NCBI RefSeq assembly: GCF_006715005.1
Contig: NZ_VFMJ01000001.1
Coordinates: 1,922,001-1,986,000, forward strand
Direction: 5' to 3'
DNA from: Serratia marcescens
GTDB taxonomy: Bacteria > Pseudomonadota > Gammaproteobacteria > Enterobacterales > Enterobacteriaceae
Length of the DNA: 64,000 nt
The translations under genes and the position numbers were made by a program. Under the pieces are notes generated by a model. The model was not told the origin of the DNA and ran no database searches. It worked only from the letters and a program-made list of their open reading frames with translations. Positions 61,948-64,000 of this stretch are shown here, in pieces (within the stretch, counting starts at the first letter, position 1; every line of letters begins with the position of its first letter).

Positions 61948-62030
61948 CGAAATATTTATGCGATGGAGCAATGTTGGAGAAGGAAAATACGGGGGAGCCG
62001 GAGGACGAGAACCGCCCCCTGGCGTGCCGA

Positions 62031-62165
62031 TCAGCCGTTTTTGCGGCCGATAGCGGAAAAGAGATTAAACACTTCACCCAGGCCGTAAATCGTGCCGAGC
62101 AAAACGGCCACCATTACCGGTACCAGGACCACCACGGTGGCCAAGCTTTCAATCATTTCTAACAT
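62031..62165 (-). CDS. acrZ: AcrZ-like small membrane protein
   Basis: A 44-residue single-helix inner-membrane protein: MLEMIESLATVVVLVPVMVA then VLLGTIYGLGEVFNLFSAIG and a charged RKNG tail. The hydrophobic helix and the GLIYGLGEVFN-type C-terminus match E. coli AcrZ, which binds AcrB and tunes the AcrAB-TolC drug pump. ATG 62165 has AGGAG seven to eight bases before it; the open frame upstream is not coding. Unlike in E. coli it is not next to mod genes. A CRP-type promoter precedes it. Confidence 0.85.
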   Translation of the reverse strand: MLEMIESLATVVVLVPVMVAVLLGTIYGLGEVFNLFSAIGRKNG

Positions 62166-62232
62166 CGTTCTCTCCTGGTTTATAAGCACAGCGAATCTGC
62201 GCCGGAAGAAAAGGTTTCCGGCCAATCGGTCG

Positions 62233-62275
62233 ATTATCGTGGGGAGGCAGTCTAAAACGTGAGCTACATCACACT
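62233..62275 (-). promoter_or_regulatory. CRP-type promoter of acrZ
   Basis: A CRP box with GTGA (62259-62262), six bases and TCAC (62269-62272), flanked by A- and T-rich ends as in the consensus, lies upstream of GATAAT (62233-62238, minus strand). The box centre is about 40 bases from the expected start near 62226, the class II spacing. No good -35 is present, as expected for an activated promoter. Confidence 0.6.
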
Positions 62276-62285
62276 TGATGCGAGC

Positions 62286-62310
62286 TAATGTAACTTACAC
62301 AATTACATTA
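62286..62310. promoter_or_regulatory. Inverted repeat upstream of the acrZ promoter
   Basis: TAATGTAA (62286-62293) and TTACATTA (62303-62310), nine bases apart, lie between the end of the rrf2-type gene and the CRP site. A second regulator, possibly the adjacent Rrf2 protein, may bind here. Confidence 0.45.
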
Positions 62311-62358
62311 ACGCAATGCAAAAAATGCTCTGGGCGGAACGGGATTTGGGGTAGGTTT

Positions 62359-62829
62359 TTATTGCGTATCCGCTTGATATTGCGGCGAACAAGGGACGAA
62401 AGGATAGCCGGCACGCCGCTCGACCTGCCCGGCCATTTCGGCGATGCTGGTTTGCGCCAGGCTGGCTTCCAGCGCATGACCGACGCGCGCAAACTCTTGC
62501 TCCAGCACCGGGGTAATGGCATGGCCGATATAGCACGCATCGTTAGGTCGAGTGCGGTGTAGCATGAAATACGGTTGATCCTCTACCGCGCGATACACGT
62601 CCAGCAGCGAGATCGCTTCCGCCGGCCGCGCCAGCAGCGCCCCGCCGCCTTGCCCCATCTGTGAATAGGTCAGCCCGGCCTCCGCCAGCGCGCCGAGGAT
62701 GCGCCGCACCACCGTCGGGTTGGTGTTGACGCTGCGCGCGATATCTTCGGAACGCACCGTCTGGCCGCGACACAGCGTGATGTTGGTCAGAATATGGATG
62801 GCAACGGCAAATCGCGTAGAGGTAGACAC
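62359..62829 (-). CDS. Rrf2 family transcriptional regulator
   Basis: A 156-residue regulator: winged helix-turn-helix with TRFAVAIHILTNITLC near 5-20, SEDIARSVNTNPTVVRRILGALAEAGL near 27-53, then GGGALLARPAEAISLLDVYRAVED. It has only scattered cysteines (20, 98 and 147), not the three spaced Cys of the Fe-S sensors NsrR/IscR, so it is nearer to the YwnA-like group that senses other signals. It lies upstream of acrZ in the same direction. Confidence 0.86.
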   Translation of the reverse strand: MSTSTRFAVAIHILTNITLCRGQTVRSEDIARSVNTNPTVVRRILGALAEAGLTYSQMGQGGGALLARPAEAISLLDVYRAVEDQPYFMLHRTRPNDACYIGHAITPVLEQEFARVGHALEASLAQTSIAEMAGQVERRAGYPFVPCSPQYQADTQ

Positions 62830-62959
62830 CTTGGCACCTGCTCAGAGTTTCGTTTATGTCGGATTAAAACATAAGGAAAGCGTATCAATTTCCGGTAATA
62901 CACATAATGAGTAGGGATAAGCAGAATGTCAACCCGCCCCGCCCGGAGGCGGCAGCGGC

Positions 62960-63355
62960 TCAGGCCTCGGTGCGGATTTCCGTCACTTTATCGGGATAAA
63001 ATGCCAGATGATCCTTGATCGCCACCACGGCGTTATAGGGCATTTCATAGCTCCAGGCCACATTACCCCCCTGCTCGCCGTTAAACGCAAGGGAGAAATA
63101 ACTGCAGTCGCCCTTATAAGGGCAGTAGCTGACGTGCTCGTTTTTCTGCAACAGCGCCCTATTCACGTCTTCACGCGGAAAGTAAAACACCGGCGGATAG
63201 GTGGCTTCCTGCAGGATGAGCACGTTGCGGCTGTCGGCCAGGGTTTGGCCGGCTGCACGCACGACGACCCGCGCCGGATGGCGGGTCAAGGTGATCGGGT
63301 GATCCGGGCCGGGAATTTTCACCGGTTTGCCGGATGCGGAAACGAGATCGGACAT
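62960..63355 (-). CDS. DUF427 family protein
   Basis: A 131-residue single-domain protein of the DUF427 beta-rich family, with VRAAGQTLADSRNVLILQEATYPPVFYFPREDV near 32-65 and SYCPYKGDCSYFSLAFNG near 76-93, both typical of this group. Function is unknown. The stop overlaps no other gene, and 130 bases separate it from rrf2. Confidence 0.88.
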   Translation of the reverse strand: MSDLVSASGKPVKIPGPDHPITLTRHPARVVVRAAGQTLADSRNVLILQEATYPPVFYFPREDVNRALLQKNEHVSYCPYKGDCSYFSLAFNGEQGGNVAWSYEMPYNAVVAIKDHLAFYPDKVTEIRTEA

Positions 63356-63586
63356 GGCGGCCTCCAGAGTGTGCGCCCCGCACCCCGCGAGGCGTCTTTC
63401 CAGTATAGACTCACGATTTTACCGGCGGCCGCACATTCGGCGAGCAATCGCTTTTCACCGCCGCAAAATTAAGAATTTTTACCTGTTCGATTTTCTTACG
63501 GAGGAATACATTCATCCCAACTTCTACCGGCAGATTAATCGGATTATTTTTAATCCATTAATCAGTCAATTTACCAGGAACTCATT

Positions 63587-63799
63587 ATGAATATTAAACG
63601 TGCCGCAGGTGTGTTGGTGGTGGTGATGGCAACGCTTTCCGTTACCGCATGTGGGCATATGTCCAATCGCGATCGCAACACGGCGATCGGCGCGGGCGTG
63701 GGCGCCGTCGGCGGCGCGGTGCTGACCGACGGCAGCACGCTGGGCACCCTCGGCGGCGCAGCGCTCGGCGGCATTATCGGCCACCAGACCAGCCGTTAA
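63587..63799 (+). CDS. osmB: Osmotically inducible lipoprotein OsmB
   Basis: A 70-residue lipoprotein: signal peptide with lipobox SVTAC (Cys22), then SNRDRNTAIGAGVGAVGG and a glycine-zipper GGAVLTDGSTLGTLGGAALGGIIGHQ, nearly the same as E. coli OsmB. It is anchored in the outer membrane and made under osmotic and stationary-phase stress. The ATG is preceded by an AGGAA ribosome site. A hairpin terminator follows. Confidence 0.93.
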   Translation: MNIKRAAGVLVVVMATLSVTACGHMSNRDRNTAIGAGVGAVGGAVLTDGSTLGTLGGAALGGIIGHQTSR

Positions 63800-63821
63800 T
63801 CATCCCGTCAAAAATAATCGC

Positions 63822-63869
63822 TGCAGGCCGATGCTTTTTTAATCCATAAACGTCGGCCTGCACTTTTAT
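63822..63869 (+). terminator. Hairpin after osmB
   Basis: TGCAGGCCGA (63822-63831) pairs with TCGGCCTGCA (63853-63862) around a 21-base loop, followed by CTTTTATTT. The long loop is unusual, but stem and T-rich tail fit an intrinsic terminator. Confidence 0.7.
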
Positions 63870-63954
63870 TTAACCGCTGAACTTTCTCAGGGCACGAAAA
63901 TAATAAATAACGTTAAGCGCAGCTTTATTATTCATTAATCTGCATCGGAAGTAA

Positions 63955-64000
63955 TTATTGCGCCGGCAGCCTGAAACGCGCCATCGCTTTTTCCAACCGT
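63955..64000 (-). CDS. C-terminal end of a probable chemoreceptor (partial)
   Basis: The minus-strand frame running into the window end reads RLEKAMARFRLPAQ and stops at TAA (63955-63957). The sequence A-x-A-x-F-R-L just before the stop resembles the C-terminal tail of methyl-accepting chemotaxis proteins. Only 14 codons are visible, so this is a tentative call. Confidence 0.35.
   Translation of the reverse strand, partial: RLEKAMARFRLPAQ

Overview
The window reads as the chromosome of a Serratia species, most likely of the S. marcescens complex. Visible evidence: G+C-rich coding sequence, a 1045-residue subtilisin-type autotransporter matching the Serratia Ssp exoprotease in length and layout, a complete pqqABCDEF operon, and enterobacterial yqhA, ydgJ, acrZ and osmB orthologues. 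The species name is an inference from recall, not from a database search. No rRNA, tRNA, CRISPR array, insertion sequence or prophage was seen.

Layout. 1-3270: end of a universal-stress gene, an enolase paralogue, and a MerR regulator facing an old-yellow-enzyme oxidoreductase across a MerR-type promoter. 3271-6686: a structured leader, then dat-ddc (2,4-diaminobutyrate to 1,3-diaminopropane) closed by a strong terminator. 6711-11363: a cyclase-family hydrolase with a carboxymuconolactone-decarboxylase-like protein under a divergent AraC regulator, then LysR, TetR and an O-methyltransferase. 11445-18149: an M19 dipeptidase followed by the PQQ operon. 18555-26386: a catabolic island (NCS1 transporter, aldehyde dehydrogenase, luciferase-like monooxygenase, flavin reductase fused to a decayed Nudix domain, alpha/beta hydrolase, DUF1185 protein; divergent GntR and DUF1330) that resembles the Rut pyrimidine pathway in design but is not Rut. 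26441-30366: the Ssp-type autotransporter and a 660-base stretch carrying Fur-like and FNR-like sites and leading to a 41-codon secreted-peptide ORF. 30386-32491: a PAS-GGDEF-EAL protein.

32572-39765 is the least explained and most interesting part. A consensus CRP site precedes a co-directional cluster of a GT-B glycosyltransferase, a GT2 glycosyltransferase, a HemN-like radical SAM enzyme, two paralogous proteins each built of two ferredoxin-like repeats, and an MFS transporter. Four of the junctions are overlapping or nearly so. It looks like a small-molecule biosynthesis and export cluster whose product I cannot name.

39977-45590: an orphan substrate-binding protein, then an AcoR-like sigma-54 activator divergent from an ExaC-type acetaldehyde dehydrogenase that has a recognisable -24/-12 promoter, and AdhP. 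45861-49649: a small membrane protein and a sulfide-oxidation module (rhodanese/persulfide dioxygenase fusion, TauE exporter, sulfide:quinone oxidoreductase). 49776-55669: SelW-like protein, CPBP protease, YqhA, FabZ-like dehydratase, spermidine-synthase-like protein, RHH regulator, glyoxalase-fold protein, RibD/DHFR-fold reductase, drug-type MFS. 55783-64000: YdgJ, a DeoR regulator with phased repeats upstream, an esterase, an MFS and beta-lactamase-fold pair, a LysR gene broken by one stop codon, AcrZ behind a CRP-type promoter, Rrf2, DUF427, OsmB, and the tail of a probable chemoreceptor gene.
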